Notes: generated from the letters alone by a model not told the origin. 64,000 bases of DNA from Aureispira sp. CCB-QB1 (GCF_000724545.1 NZ_JHBV01000031.1:124001-188000); one strand, 5' to 3'. Counted from the stretch's first letter, positions 18,633-27,678 are shown. Made by a program: numbers and translations.

Positions 18633-18805
18633 AAACTTTGGTTTAATAGTATTTCGTGAATAGAATTGAAGTTGTTTTGTGAAGCACAAAAACTCACGAA
18701 GTATTTATTGAATAGTACTTCGATTGACGTTAAAAGGGTGACGATGAAGTACTTGTTTGAATAATAAAATTAACTAAATTGGGTAAAGGGAGAGTGTAAA
18801 ACGCA

Positions 18806-19156
18806 TTAGTTTTCCAAATAACCGTTTTCTGACCAACAGCGAATGGTATCAACACGCTCAGATGTCATACCAGCAGGAGGCATGTTTTTGGTGACGCAAA
18901 CACGAGTATAAATATCTTGTTTGCGAGCATCACTCAAGGTAGAAAAAGCACCAAATGAAATTTGAAAATTGTCGTCATGGCAACCAGAAAGGTTACATTT
19001 GGCATCTAAAATTCCCTTCACGTGATCGTTGTACGTGATTCTAGAGGTAGCACAATCTATAGTGTTGTCTGGCTCAACAAGTTTATCTGCACAAGAAGAA
19101 AAAAAACAAAAGGAGCCGACAGTTAAGAAAGTTGCAAAAAGAATTTTATTTTTCAT
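18806..19156 (-). CDS. Mini-cytochrome c lipoprotein with unusual CX4CH haem motif
   Basis: 116 residues. The lipobox FFSSC puts the lipid-modified Cys at position 22. The mature domain has the layout of a small cytochrome c (ITYNDHVKGILDAKC, then a His, a late KNMPPAG loop with a candidate axial Met, and a closing CWSENGYL helix). The haem motif is CNLSGCH (54-60), a CX4CH spacing instead of CXXCH. Such expanded motifs are known in some cytochromes, but loss of haem binding cannot be excluded. Two further Cys (35, 87) and Cys107 might form disulfides. It is first in the minus-strand series of barrel and dihaem cytochrome genes, with 173 bp to the barrel gene. Anchoring in the outer membrane is inferred from the lipoprotein signal. 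Confidence 0.75.
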   Translation of the reverse strand: MKNKILFATFLTVGSFCFFSSCADKLVEPDNTIDCATSRITYNDHVKGILDAKCNLSGCHDDNFQISFGAFSTLSDARKQDIYTRVCVTKNMPPAGMTSERVDTIRCWSENGYLEN

Positions 19157-19446
19157 AATACAATAGTTGTTAGGACATTAAAATTTATAATAGAAACTGT
19201 TAATAGACACAAAAAATTAAATAGAGAAGCAAAACTTTAGATGAGTTCTAAACTAAAATGATTAAATTTGTGTTTAGAAGTCTCTTTTAGGTTATTTTGT
19301 GTTTGAAATTATTTTTTTTAATACAAAACACCCTAAAAGTAAGGTCTACTATTATAAGATATTCTTTGTTATAATAGTAGGTGCAAAATCTGCCTTTATA
19401 CAAGGTAAAAAAATAAAATCGTATTATCACAAAAAAAAAGAACGTA
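19157..19446. other. Divergent promoter region
   Basis: About 290 bp of AT-rich DNA separating the minus-strand cytochrome/barrel series from the plus-strand bacilliredoxin gene. It must hold promoters for both directions. It contains a long A-tract just before the bacilliredoxin start. No coding sequence is supported. Confidence 0.4.
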
Positions 19447-19860
19447 ATGTATCCAGAACATTTGACCATACCCATGGAAAAAGATTTGACAGATCATGGT
19501 TTCCAAGGACTTAAATCTGCTGAAGCAGTTTCTGACTTATTGAGCAAAAAAGAAGGCAGCACATTAGTTGTTGTGAATTCTGTTTGTGGTTGTGCGGCAG
19601 GAAATTGTCGCCCAGGGGTTAAAATGGCTGCTCAAAATGAAAAATTGCCAGACAACATGGTGACTGTATTTGCCGGTGTTGACAAAGCTGCAGTAGACAA
19701 GGCAAGAGAGTTTATGTTGCCTTATCCAGCGTCTTCTCCGTCTATTGCTTTGTTCAAAGATGGTAAATTAGTACATTTTTTGGAACGCCACCATATCGAA
19801 GGAAATACTGCTGATGCAATTGCTGCGAATCTAAAAATGGCATTCGACAAATTTTGTTAA
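19447..19860 (+). CDS. BrxA/BrxB-family bacilliredoxin
   Basis: 137 residues. The sequence matches the bacilliredoxin (YphP/YqiW, DUF1094) family throughout: start MYPEHLTIPM, active-site block VNSVCGCAAGN with the CGC motif at residues 47-49, then RPG, FAGVDKAAVDKAREF, and PYPASSPSIALFKDGKLVHFLERHHIEG. These cytoplasmic thioredoxin-fold proteins de-bacillithiolate proteins in Firmicutes; many Bacteroidota carry homologues. An extra Cys54 (AGNCRPG) occupies a position that is Ala in most relatives as I know them. It is monocistronic, with a repeat-rich spacer downstream. Confidence 0.93.
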   Translation: MYPEHLTIPMEKDLTDHGFQGLKSAEAVSDLLSKKEGSTLVVVNSVCGCAAGNCRPGVKMAAQNEKLPDNMVTVFAGVDKAAVDKAREFMLPYPASSPSIALFKDGKLVHFLERHHIEGNTADAIAANLKMAFDKFC

Positions 19861-20143
19861 GCCTTCATTACTTTGTGGGGAAATCGTATCAGTTTAGCAT
19901 GTGAGGGCTTCTCCGTTGATTAGTAATAGAGTATGTTTGTATTGCTTGGTTTTTCAAGGAACTGATAATTAAACCGATCAAAGATGTTCTTGGGGGTTTT
20001 TACAAAAAAAACTAAAAAACTAAGCGATAGTAATCTTACAACCGCAGGAAGCTACCACGAAGTAGCACCGCAGGTAACTAAGCGAAGCGATCTCATAAAA
20101 TAATCCACGAAGTACTAAAGCCTTAATACAGAAGAATAAATAG
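19861..20143. repeat. Spacer with degenerate copies of the intergenic repeat family
   Basis: 19865-19935 (CATTACTTTGTGG ... AGTTTAGC ... GTGAGGGCTTC ... GTTGATTAGTA) matches, with gaps, the left part of the large palindromic element at 30722-30890. 20051-20068 (AAGCTACCACGAAGTAGC) is the inverted form of the GCTACTTCGTGGTA motif found at 30845-30860. No gene is seen. Confidence 0.55.
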
Positions 20144-20176
20144 AGCCTAACTTCTAAGTGAAGTTGGGCTTTTTTG
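20144..20176 (+). terminator. Rho-independent terminator downstream of the bacilliredoxin region
   Basis: AGCCTAACTTC (20144-20154) and GAAGTTGGGCT (20160-20170) form an 11-bp stem with one G-U pair and a 5-nt loop, followed by a T run. It lies about 280 bp after the bacilliredoxin stop, with repeats in between. Confidence 0.75.
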
Positions 20177-20342
20177 CTTTTTTATAGAGAATCTCAAAAG
20201 CCACAAAGGATTAAATAGATATAATTAGATTAATTATTGTGAATACTCAACGCAATTAAGTTAAATTTGTAAGCTTGATGGTGTATCAAGGGATTCTATA
20301 CAATGATTTGTATCTATATCAATACCAAACTACATTAGTCTG

Positions 20343-20395
20343 CTAAAAAACTGAACTTGCCGAGTTAGCTTGTGCTAGTAGTGCAAAAGCCAACC
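20343..20395 (+). repeat. Intergenic repeat module, copy A
   Basis: It contains ACTTGCCGAGT followed by GCTTGTGCTAGTAGTGCAAAAGCC. The same module occurs at 30915-30977 and 55652-55710. The core TTGTGCTAGTAGCACAA is a 7-bp hairpin with a 3-nt loop; in this copy one base of the stem is changed to a G-U pair. It lies in the 290-bp spacer upstream of the phosphatase gene. Confidence 0.7.
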
Positions 20396-20448
20396 ATTAT
20401 GAATCAAGAGAATGACTAGTAGACTATTAAAATTAAATACTTATATAA

Positions 20449-22293
20449 ATGTTTTTTTTTGTGCAAAAGCTCTTTTTAATATTATTTATAATAACATTGT
20501 TGACTATAGATATTTTTGCTAGAACAGGAAGATATCGATGTATGATTCGAGATGAGCCCTCTACCACGATAACAATTGGTTGGGAGCAAATAACAGGAGA
20601 GAATCCAATGGTTTATTATAGTACTTCTGATTATGGACAAGATTATAGTAAATATGCTTACCAAGCTTATCCACAAAGAACGGTTCATGCAAAAGGTATG
20701 CACAATCATTTTGCTCGCCTTAGCAAGTTGCGTCCCAATACGGTATATTATTTTGTGATAAAAGATAGCGATGGGATTAGCCAACGTTTTTCTTTTAAAA
20801 CACTGCCAGACGAACACGAAAGCCGTTTGTCTATCATTGGAGGAGGAGATTCAAGAAACCATAAAATTGCTCGTCAAAATGCGAATAAAATGGTGGCGCG
20901 TTGCCGTCCTCACTTTGTTCTTTTTGCAGGAGATATGACAGGGGGGGATAGCAGTAGAGAATGGCAGGAGTGGTTGGACGATTGGCAGTTGACTATTGCA
21001 AAAGATGGTCGTATGACTGCTGTTGTAGCTGCAAGAGGAAACCACGAACGTTCGGATGCGTCAATTGTGGATATGTTTGATGTGCCGCATGAGATGGTTT
21101 ATTATGGATTGACCTTTGCTAGAGGACTAATGCGTGTTTATACGCTTAATAGTATGCAGTCATCTAGTAGTAGTCAGTTGGCATGGTTGGAAAAGGATTT
21201 AAAAGAAAGTCAAACAATTGCGTGGAGAATGGCGCAATATCATCACCCCATGCGCCCTCATAATCGCCGCAAACATGAACAGGAGTATATGCGCATTCAT
21301 TGGGGAAAATTATTTCATAGATATGCCATGCAGTTGGCGCTAGAGTGTGACTCCCATTTGTCAAAAGTTACATGGCCTATTCGTGCAACGACAAACAAAG
21401 CAGAACCTGGTTACGATGAGGGGTTTGTACAGGATCCTACTGGAACTGTCTTTGTTGGAGAAGGAGGATGGGGGGCTCCCTTGAGAGATGCTGACGACAG
21501 CAAGCGTTGGACTCGTGCTGTTGGTTCTTTTAATCAAGTGAAATGGTTTTTTGTAGATTTGAATAAGATTGAAATTCGTACCATCAAAACAGAAAATGCC
21601 AATGCGGTTACCTATCTATTAGATGACAATCGTTTTTATATGCCTCAAAACATTGATCTTTGGAAAATTGATGGGGCTGATTTTATTACGATATATAATC
21701 AGAATAAGGCAAAGTTTGTTCCTAAGAAAGCTCAAATTCTAATGGAAATAGCTTCTAGTTCGGCGCATTTTTCTAATAATGAGGTTGCTTTAAAATGGAA
21801 ATCTATATACGAAGTTGATGAGGTGAAATTCAAAATCCAAGTTTCTACCAATAAAGTATTTTGGAAAACAGTAGGCATTGTACCTGGAGCAGGACCTTCG
21901 GCAAATAAACAGCGGCACTATGAGTATGTGGATAGAACAGAAAAACGTGGTGGTAAATACTATTATCGAATTGCAGCAATAGATCAATCGGGAAAAGAGT
22001 TTGTACAAGAGTATATTGAAGTGCGGACATTGGGGAGTCAAAGTTTGGATGTAATTGAAGGTAGTGTCCATGCTGGACAACTCCAAGTCCCGTTAACATT
22101 GACAGAACCCACCAAGGTGGTGATTGAGTTATTCGATACCAAACGACGTCAAGTTTTTGTTCGAGAATTTAATGCTACTTCGGGAGAGCAAAGTTTTCCA
22201 TTAAATATTCGACATCTAGAAAAGGGGTTTTATCTATTGGAAATTAGTTGTAATGGAAGGTTGATTAAAAAAAGTGTCAAAATAACAAGCTAA
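20449..22293 (+). CDS. Secreted purple acid phosphatase-like metallophosphoesterase with C-terminal T9SS-like domain
   Basis: 614 residues. An N-terminal signal segment (about 5-24) is followed by a fibronectin III/PAP N-domain (IRDEPSTTITIGWEQ...NPMVYYST...RLSKLRPNTVYYFVIKDS). The metallophosphoesterase motifs are then visible: GGGDSRN (about 133), AGDMTGGDSSREW (about 163), ARGNHER (about 197), AQYHHPMRPH (about 263) and ECDSHLS in place of the usual GHxH (about 301). A second Fn3-like module (about 430-525) precedes a C-terminal sheet (FDTKRRQVFVREFN...GFYLLEISCNGRLIKKSVKI) that resembles the last part of a type A sorting domain. It probably acts outside the cell on phosphoesters; the natural substrate is unknown. 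It is monocistronic. Confidence 0.82.
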   Translation: MFFFVQKLFLILFIITLLTIDIFARTGRYRCMIRDEPSTTITIGWEQITGENPMVYYSTSDYGQDYSKYAYQAYPQRTVHAKGMHNHFARLSKLRPNTVYYFVIKDSDGISQRFSFKTLPDEHESRLSIIGGGDSRNHKIARQNANKMVARCRPHFVLFAGDMTGGDSSREWQEWLDDWQLTIAKDGRMTAVVAARGNHERSDASIVDMFDVPHEMVYYGLTFARGLMRVYTLNSMQSSSSSQLAWLEKDLKESQTIAWRMAQYHHPMRPHNRRKHEQEYMRIHWGKLFHRYAMQLALECDSHLSKVTWPIRATTNKAEPGYDEGFVQDPTGTVFVGEGGWGAPLRDADDSKRWTRAVGSFNQVKWFFVDLNKIEIRTIKTENANAVTYLLDDNRFYMPQNIDLWKIDGADFITIYNQNKAKFVPKKAQILMEIASSSAHFSNNEVALKWKSIYEVDEVKFKIQVSTNKVFWKTVGIVPGAGPSANKQRHYEYVDRTEKRGGKYYYRIAAIDQSGKEFVQEYIEVRTLGSQSLDVIEGSVHAGQLQVPLTLTEPTKVVIELFDTKRRQVFVREFNATSGEQSFPLNIRHLEKGFYLLEISCNGRLIKKSVKITS

Positions 22294-22361
22294 TAGCTTT
22301 AGCAATAAATAGAGTAACAATATTACCAATTTTTGATCATCACATACGCAATTCTCAATTT

Positions 22362-23228
22362 ATGAAACTAAGAATAATAATTGCTGTATTGGGCTTTGCT
22401 GGACTTTTGGGGACAGCTTGTAATTCTACGGAATCAAAACCCAATGCTATTGCAAAAACGACTAGAGAAATTCCTGCAACAGATTCTCTGATTCCTGAAA
22501 TTCCAGATAGTGTCATCCAATTTGATGCGGATGTTTCACCAGAGAAACGCCAAGAGATTATGGAGAAAATTAGCAAAAAATACTTGATGGGTAAATTTGA
22601 TCCTGCCAAGGATAAGCGTTTTAGCAAAATTCCGACACCTTATGCAAAAAAAGAAACGTATATGCGTACAGAAGCTTTAGAAAGCTTTAAAAAAATGCAT
22701 GCTGCGGCTAAAGAAGATGGAATTAGTTTGTTGATTATATCAGCAACTAGACCTTTTGATGTGCAGAAGTCAATATGGGAAGCCAAATGGACAGGTAGAC
22801 GCAAAGTGGATGGTAAAATGTTGCCTAAAGAAGTAAACGATCCTAAAGGACGAGCCATTAAAATACTGCGTTGGAGTTCAATGCCTAGCACGTCTCGTCA
22901 TCATTGGGGGACAGATATTGATATTAATAATTTAGAGCCTGATTATTTTAGCAGCGGGCAAGGTTTGAAAGAGTACGAGTGGCTTGTTGCCCATGCATCA
23001 GAATATGGCTTTTGTCAAGTATATTCGGAAATGGGGGAAAATAGACCTTATGGTTATCAAGAAGAGAAATGGCATTGGTCTTATTTGCCAATTTCTAAGG
23101 ATTTGACAGATGCTTATGCTCAAAAAATAACGGATCAAGATATTGATGGCTTTTTGGGCGCAGAGTCTGCTCCAATGATAGAGGTCGTGAAAAAATATGT
23201 CTTAGGTATCAATCCTGCTTGTTTGTAA
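22362..23228 (+). CDS. VanY-like M15 D-alanyl-D-alanine carboxypeptidase lipoprotein
   Basis: 288 residues. The lipobox LGTAC marks it as a lipoprotein, followed by a Ser/Thr/Pro-rich linker to about residue 80. The M15B zinc-peptidase motifs are S-x-HHWGTDIDI (about residue 178, His and Asp ligands) and EKWHWSYLP (about 235, catalytic Glu and third His). RPFDVQKSIW upstream corresponds to the (S/T)-x-R-x-x-x-x-Q block of VanY. It is expected to trim the terminal D-Ala from peptidoglycan stem peptides in the periplasm. It lies 68 bp after the phosphatase gene on the same strand and ends at a strong terminator. Confidence 0.88.
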   Translation: MKLRIIIAVLGFAGLLGTACNSTESKPNAIAKTTREIPATDSLIPEIPDSVIQFDADVSPEKRQEIMEKISKKYLMGKFDPAKDKRFSKIPTPYAKKETYMRTEALESFKKMHAAAKEDGISLLIISATRPFDVQKSIWEAKWTGRRKVDGKMLPKEVNDPKGRAIKILRWSSMPSTSRHHWGTDIDINNLEPDYFSSGQGLKEYEWLVAHASEYGFCQVYSEMGENRPYGYQEEKWHWSYLPISKDLTDAYAQKITDQDIDGFLGAESAPMIEVVKKYVLGINPACL

Positions 23229-23252
23229 CAGCATTTGAAAAATAGTATGAAG

Positions 23253-23287
23253 AGGAGATTGAGCAAGACGAACTTGCTCAATCTCCT
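23253..23287. terminator. Strong bidirectional terminator
   Basis: AGGAGATTGAGCAAG (23253-23267) and CTTGCTCAATCTCCT (23273-23287) are perfectly complementary over 15 bp with a 5-nt loop, followed by TTTGTTTTAT. It lies between the convergent VanY-like gene and the gene ending at 23293. Confidence 0.88.
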
Positions 23288-23292
23288 TTGTT

Positions 23293-24774
23293 TTATTGCT
23301 TATCAAATAGTTTTTCAAAATCCAATAAGGCAAATCTATAATTGCTAAAAAAACGATCTTGTAGGCATATAAATGTTTGAGAACCTTTTAAACGAAAGGA
23401 CAGCAATGGACAGAAAAGCTCTTGTTGTTTTTCATAGGTGTAAAATTTCTTAGCCGTACTTTTGCCTGTTGAATTAATTTTAACAGCAACAGCATAACCG
23501 TCAGCATACAAACCTTGGTTAAAGAGCAAATAGGTATTTTCTCCCTTGGCAAACATATAATGTGATAAAAATACTTTTTGTCTTAATGGCTGTTCACCAT
23601 GTTTATAAATATGTTGAAACCACTGAATTTCTCCCTCTTGATCAAAGCGGAGCGCTAAAATATCGTTACTTCTAAAATTATAACTGCTGCTAGGCTGTTG
23701 TTCCGCAGATAATACAATGCCTCCCTCTTTGGTCAAGCGCCAGTGAATCAATCGATACGAGCGCCCCTCTGCTTTGTCGTTCACTTTCTTTCTATTGAGT
23801 AACTGAGCAATTTGCTCTTTGGTGAATTCATGCCGTTTTTTTACCAAAACCTTCGTTCTATCCTTATTGATTTTGATAAAAAAGACTCCACGTTGTTGAT
23901 AATATCGTGATTTGGAATAAAAGCCAAACCACAGAATATTTCCTTCTGTGTCGAAGGTGAAGTTGATTTGATTAAAAAAGTACTCTCCTAAGTTTGGTTT
24001 GAATAAAGAGAAGTTATTGGTTTCTTTACCTACAAAAAACAAGGTAGGATCTGCGGTGATTTTTTTTAGGTTGTAGCTTCGTTGATCTCGAAATATATCT
24101 GTCAAAATAGCCACTTCGCCCTTGTTGTTGACTCGTAGTTTTTTGATGGCAACGGTACGCTTGGCACCCCCATTAGGCGATAGATTGACACTTCGTTTCC
24201 AAAGCAATTTAAAAGAACTGTCAAATACCCGAACGGTAATTTCATTGGTCAAACCACTAACGTCATCAATGTCTCCTTCTTCTTCATAGTCATAAACCAA
24301 AACTTTGCTGCGATCAGGAGAAACGGCAAAATTTCCTCTATAATAGTTAGAGGTCATTTTAAAAGGCTGAATCAGCTCAATAGAGTCGGGAACCAATGAA
24401 AATGAATCAGGTTGCAGTTGCTTGGCATACAAACTAACTCGATCGTGTGTGTTTTCTCGTTTGTTTTCAATATATCGAAAATAAAGCAAATACAACTTGC
24501 TATGAAGATTGACAACACCAATATATTTTCTCGCTTTTTTAGTTACGACATAGGATTTTTTAAAATTCATTGAAGGGTCGTAGTGTTCAATCTCAGCATA
24601 ACTAAGGTATTTGTTGAACCGCAAGGGGTAAAAGCCAGTTGAGTCGTAATTGAATAAAGTATGTGTTCGATTGGTTCGTTCCTTGTCTTTCAAAGGGCTT
24701 TTGATAATAAAATCCTGTGCCAACAAATTGGGAGAAAAACAACTAAGCAAGAGTATAAAAAGTAAATATCGCAC
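23293..24774 (-). CDS. Secreted protein of unknown function (possible beta-propeller-like)
   Basis: 493 residues. The start is GTG at 24774: an in-frame TAA lies 24 bp upstream with no ATG between. The GTG opens directly into a signal peptide (RYLLFILLLSCFSPNLLAQ). I do not recognise a named family. The body has recurring blocks such as YRGNFAVSPDRSKVLVYDYEE, FDSSFKLLWKRSVNL, NNKGEVAILTDI, FDTEGNILWFGFYS, LTKEGGIVLSAEQ and FDQEGEIQWFQHIYK. These suggest strand repeats of a beta-propeller like that of Bacteroidota WD40/PQQ-like proteins. No sorting tail or membrane helix is seen at the C-terminus, so it is probably periplasmic. It shares a divergent intergenic region with the carbonic anhydrase gene. 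Confidence 0.7.
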   Translation of the reverse strand: MRYLLFILLLSCFSPNLLAQDFIIKSPLKDKERTNRTHTLFNYDSTGFYPLRFNKYLSYAEIEHYDPSMNFKKSYVVTKKARKYIGVVNLHSKLYLLYFRYIENKRENTHDRVSLYAKQLQPDSFSLVPDSIELIQPFKMTSNYYRGNFAVSPDRSKVLVYDYEEEGDIDDVSGLTNEITVRVFDSSFKLLWKRSVNLSPNGGAKRTVAIKKLRVNNKGEVAILTDIFRDQRSYNLKKITADPTLFFVGKETNNFSLFKPNLGEYFFNQINFTFDTEGNILWFGFYSKSRYYQQRGVFFIKINKDRTKVLVKKRHEFTKEQIAQLLNRKKVNDKAEGRSYRLIHWRLTKEGGIVLSAEQQPSSSYNFRSNDILALRFDQEGEIQWFQHIYKHGEQPLRQKVFLSHYMFAKGENTYLLFNQGLYADGYAVAVKINSTGKSTAKKFYTYEKQQELFCPLLSFRLKGSQTFICLQDRFFSNYRFALLDFEKLFDKQ

Positions 24775-25102
24775 TATCTTAAATGTGTTTTGGTGTTACG
24801 AAAAATGCATAAAGTAAGACCTAAAAGTGGTTACTTTAAAACAATTAACATGCCTCAAAGTAATTTAATCGTATATCAATAGTTTAAAAATAGTAAAAAT
24901 TAGTACCTAGTTAATGGTTTGGAAATAGAATACGAAACCATTTGGGACTACCAAAATAAGCCTTAAATTAGTATCTTATTGGATCTAAAAATTTAATTTA
25001 AGGGGTCTCTAGTTAAAGATGCAACTTTTGAGTAATAAGTTGGATGTTGTTTTTTTAACATTGTACCCCGCATTATTTTTTACATAAAAATAACAAGTTA
25101 AG
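24775..25102. other. Divergent promoter region without genes
   Basis: About 330 bp of AT-rich DNA between a minus-strand and a plus-strand gene. I see no RNA or coding signal, and no promoter motif clear enough to call. Confidence 0.35.
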
Positions 25103-25621
25103 ATGGCTTTAGTTAAATCCGTACGAGGAAAAACACCTGAATTTGGAGAAAATTGTTTTTTAGCAGAAAATGCAACGGTCTTAGGAGATGTAACAATGGG
25201 CAAAGATTGTAGTGTCTGGTTTCAGGCTGTTATCCGTGGTGATGTCAATAGTATTCGCTTGGGCAATAAAGTGAATGTACAAGATGCTGCTATCATACAT
25301 TGTACTTACGAAAGAGCAGCTACGACAATCGGAAACAACGTATCTATTGGGCATCGAGCAATTGTACACGGTTGTACGATCCACGATAATGTTTTGATTG
25401 GCATGGGGGCAATGATCATGGATCATGCTGTGGTAGAATCTAATTGTTTGATTGCTGCAGGAGCAGTAGTCTTAGAAAACTCACACTTGGAAAGCAATTG
25501 TATTTATGCGGGAATTCCTGCCAAAAAAGTAAAAGAGTTGAGTCCCGAACAGTTTCAGGATACCGTGGCTCGTATTGCTGATAATTATGTGAAGTATGCG
25601 AGTTGGTATGAGGAGGCTTAA
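25103..25621 (+). CDS. Gamma-class carbonic anhydrase family protein (YrdA/PaaY-like)
   Basis: 172 residues of left-handed beta-helix hexapeptide repeats (AENATVLGDVTMG, CSVWFQAVIRGD, IGNNVSIGHRAIVHGCTI, NVLIGMGAMIMDHA, LIAAGAVVLE). The three zinc ligands of the family are in place: His66 (IIHCTYE), His84 and His89 (GHRAIVHG). The C-terminal helix (FQDTVARIADNYVKYASWYEE) is typical. The family includes true carbonic anhydrases and inactive or acyl-transfer relatives, so the reaction CO2 to bicarbonate is likely but not certain. It appears monocistronic. Confidence 0.9.
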   Translation: MALVKSVRGKTPEFGENCFLAENATVLGDVTMGKDCSVWFQAVIRGDVNSIRLGNKVNVQDAAIIHCTYERAATTIGNNVSIGHRAIVHGCTIHDNVLIGMGAMIMDHAVVESNCLIAAGAVVLENSHLESNCIYAGIPAKKVKELSPEQFQDTVARIADNYVKYASWYEEA

Positions 25622-25983
25622 AGTAAAGCAAACAAATCCTTCCCCGTCCTATTACTACTAATAAAACAAACCTTCTCGTGTCCTTTAGGGTAAGTCAAAT
25701 CCAATTTAAAATCTTTAAATTGTTGTTAATCTTTGATAATAATCTTACAAATCTTTATTGCTGTATAGTAGGTTATTTTATGCATTCAGTAGCCAAGCTT
25801 TTCAAAAATACAAAAAAATACCTACCTTTTAATTTATTCCCTTGTGAAGGGAACTAAAAAGTATAGAAACAGCTTTATAAAATAAACTTAGTTTATAAAA
25901 CAAACAAAGTTGCGATTGGTTATTATTATAAACCTAGAAAAAGCGACTAAAAAAACTCAATATATAACCTGCAACAGGTTGGT
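25622..25983. other. Intergenic region upstream of NAD+ synthetase
   Basis: About 360 bp, very AT-rich, with no gene. It carries a TTTATAAAATAAACTTAGTTTATAAA stretch (about 25872-25897) forming an imperfect palindrome of unknown meaning. Confidence 0.35.
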
Positions 25984-25991
25984 TATTTTTG
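25984..25991 (+). promoter_or_regulatory. Possible -7 element for the NAD+ synthetase gene
   Basis: TATTTTTG matches the Bacteroidota -7 consensus TAnnTTTG exactly and lies 28 bp before the ATG. No -33 TTTG is found at the expected distance, so support is weak. Confidence 0.3.
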
Positions 25992-26018
25992 CCTGATTGC
26001 AACACAAAAACAACGACT

Positions 26019-27656
26019 ATGAAAATAGCCATAGCGCAATTAAATTACCACATTGGAAATTTTGAAGGCAACCTACAAAAAATGTTGAAAGCTACCGCTA
26101 CTGCCAAAGAACAAGGTGCTGACATTGTTGTCTTTGGGGAATTAGCTGTCACAGGATACCCACCACGAGACTTTTTGGAATTTGACGACTTTATTCGACG
26201 CAGCGAAGAGGTCGTCAATACCTTGGCAAAAGCAGCGGCAGGGATAGCAATTGTTGTTGGAGCGCCTTGCCGAAATCCAGTCATTGAAGGAAAAGATTTG
26301 TACAACTCCGCTTATTTTTTGGCAGAAGGAAAAATTCAGCAAGTAGCGCACAAAGCGTTGTTACCTACTTATGACATCTTTGATGAGTATCGTTACTTTG
26401 AACCTGCTAGTGAATTTAAGGTTGTGGATTACAAGGGGTGCAAGATTGCTTTGACTGTCTGTGAAGATATTTGGAATGTTGGCAATGAAAACCCGTTGTA
26501 TAAGATTTGTCCTTTAGATGAGTTGATGCCACAAAATCCTGATTTTGTGTTGAATTTATCAGCTTCACCTTTTAGTTTTACACATGCTAGCAATCGAATT
26601 CATGTCCTAAAAGCAAATGTAGAGCGTTATGGAAAACCCATGTTTTATGTCAATCATGTAGGGGCACAAACGGAGATTATTTTTGATGGGGGTTCACTGG
26701 TTATGTCGCCAGATGGTAATGTGCACGATGAGTTGCCTTATTTTGAAGAATGTATTCGTACATACGATTTAGAAACGGTTCAAAAAGGAGGCGTGCATCA
26801 AGTACAACCAAAAGAGAAAATGACCTTGATTCACGATGCTTTGGTGACAGGAATACGAGATTATTTTGGCAAATTAGGGCTAAAAAAAGCAATTTTAGGA
26901 CTTTCGGGGGGGATTGATTCTGCGGTTGTTGCGGTCTTAGCACAACGAGCGTTAGGTGCTGAAAATGTTCGTGTGTTATTAATGCCTTCTCAGTTTTCTT
27001 CCGATCACTCGATCAATGATGCAAGAGAATTGGCACAAAATCTTAACGTTCAGTACGACTTAATTTCAATAGAGGAGGTGTATGCATCTTATGAAAAATT
27101 GTTAAAACCCCACTTTGCGGGAACAACATTCAATGTAACAGAAGAAAATATCCAAGCACGAATTCGAGGGATGCTGCTGATGGCTATGTCCAATAAATTT
27201 GGCAATATACTACTCAATACTTCTAACAAGAGTGAAGCTGCTGTTGGGTACGGAACATTGTATGGCGATATGGCAGGAGGTCTTTCTGTCATTGCTGATT
27301 TGTACAAAACAGAGGTCTTTGCATTGTCTAGATATATGAATAAAGACGGAGAGGTAATTCCTGAAAATATTATTACGAAACCGCCTTCTGCTGAATTGCG
27401 CCCTGATCAATTTGATTCTGACAGCTTACCAGATTATGATACCTTAGATGGGGTCTTGTATCAATATATTGAGAAGCGGCAAGGTCCAAGAGAATTGATA
27501 GCAATGGGATACGATGAAAAATTAGTCCGCCGAATTTTGAGAATGGTCAATCAAAATGAATTTAAGCGGGCACAAGTAGCACCTATACTGAGAGTTTCTG
27601 CCAAAGCATTTGGAATGGGTCGCCGAATTCCAATTGTTGGTAAATATTTGAGCTAA
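26019..27656 (+). CDS. nadE: Glutamine-dependent NAD+ synthetase
   Basis: 546 residues from the ATG at 26019; an in-frame TTG 30 bp upstream adds nothing conserved. The N-terminal carbon-nitrogen hydrolase domain (MKIAIAQLNYHIGNFEGNL, VFGELAVTGYPPRDF with the catalytic Glu, LPTYDIFDEYRYFEP, LTVCEDIWN with the nucleophilic Cys) releases ammonia from glutamine. The C-terminal domain has the PP-loop GLSGGIDSAVVAVLA, then MPSQFSS, LLNTSNKSEAAVGYGTLYGDMAGG and KPPSAELRPDQ. It converts nicotinic acid adenine dinucleotide to NAD+. Length is normal for the fused bacterial enzyme. It is monocistronic and ends at a terminator. Confidence 0.96.
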   Translation: MKIAIAQLNYHIGNFEGNLQKMLKATATAKEQGADIVVFGELAVTGYPPRDFLEFDDFIRRSEEVVNTLAKAAAGIAIVVGAPCRNPVIEGKDLYNSAYFLAEGKIQQVAHKALLPTYDIFDEYRYFEPASEFKVVDYKGCKIALTVCEDIWNVGNENPLYKICPLDELMPQNPDFVLNLSASPFSFTHASNRIHVLKANVERYGKPMFYVNHVGAQTEIIFDGGSLVMSPDGNVHDELPYFEECIRTYDLETVQKGGVHQVQPKEKMTLIHDALVTGIRDYFGKLGLKKAILGLSGGIDSAVVAVLAQRALGAENVRVLLMPSQFSSDHSINDARELAQNLNVQYDLISIEEVYASYEKLLKPHFAGTTFNVTEENIQARIRGMLLMAMSNKFGNILLNTSNKSEAAVGYGTLYGDMAGGLSVIADLYKTEVFALSRYMNKDGEVIPENIITKPPSAELRPDQFDSDSLPDYDTLDGVLYQYIEKRQGPRELIAMGYDEKLVRRILRMVNQNEFKRAQVAPILRVSAKAFGMGRRIPIVGKYLS

Positions 27657-27678
27657 AAATAGCGAATGTAATTATCAG

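Noticed and set aside
20659-20676. A lone TTATCCACA DnaA box in the phosphatase gene
   Set aside because: A single box inside coding sequence is expected by chance, unlike the cluster at 8234-8362.
25872-25897. AT-rich palindrome upstream of nadE considered as an operator
   Set aside because: Composition alone makes such palindromes likely in this AT-rich spacer, and no second copy is seen.
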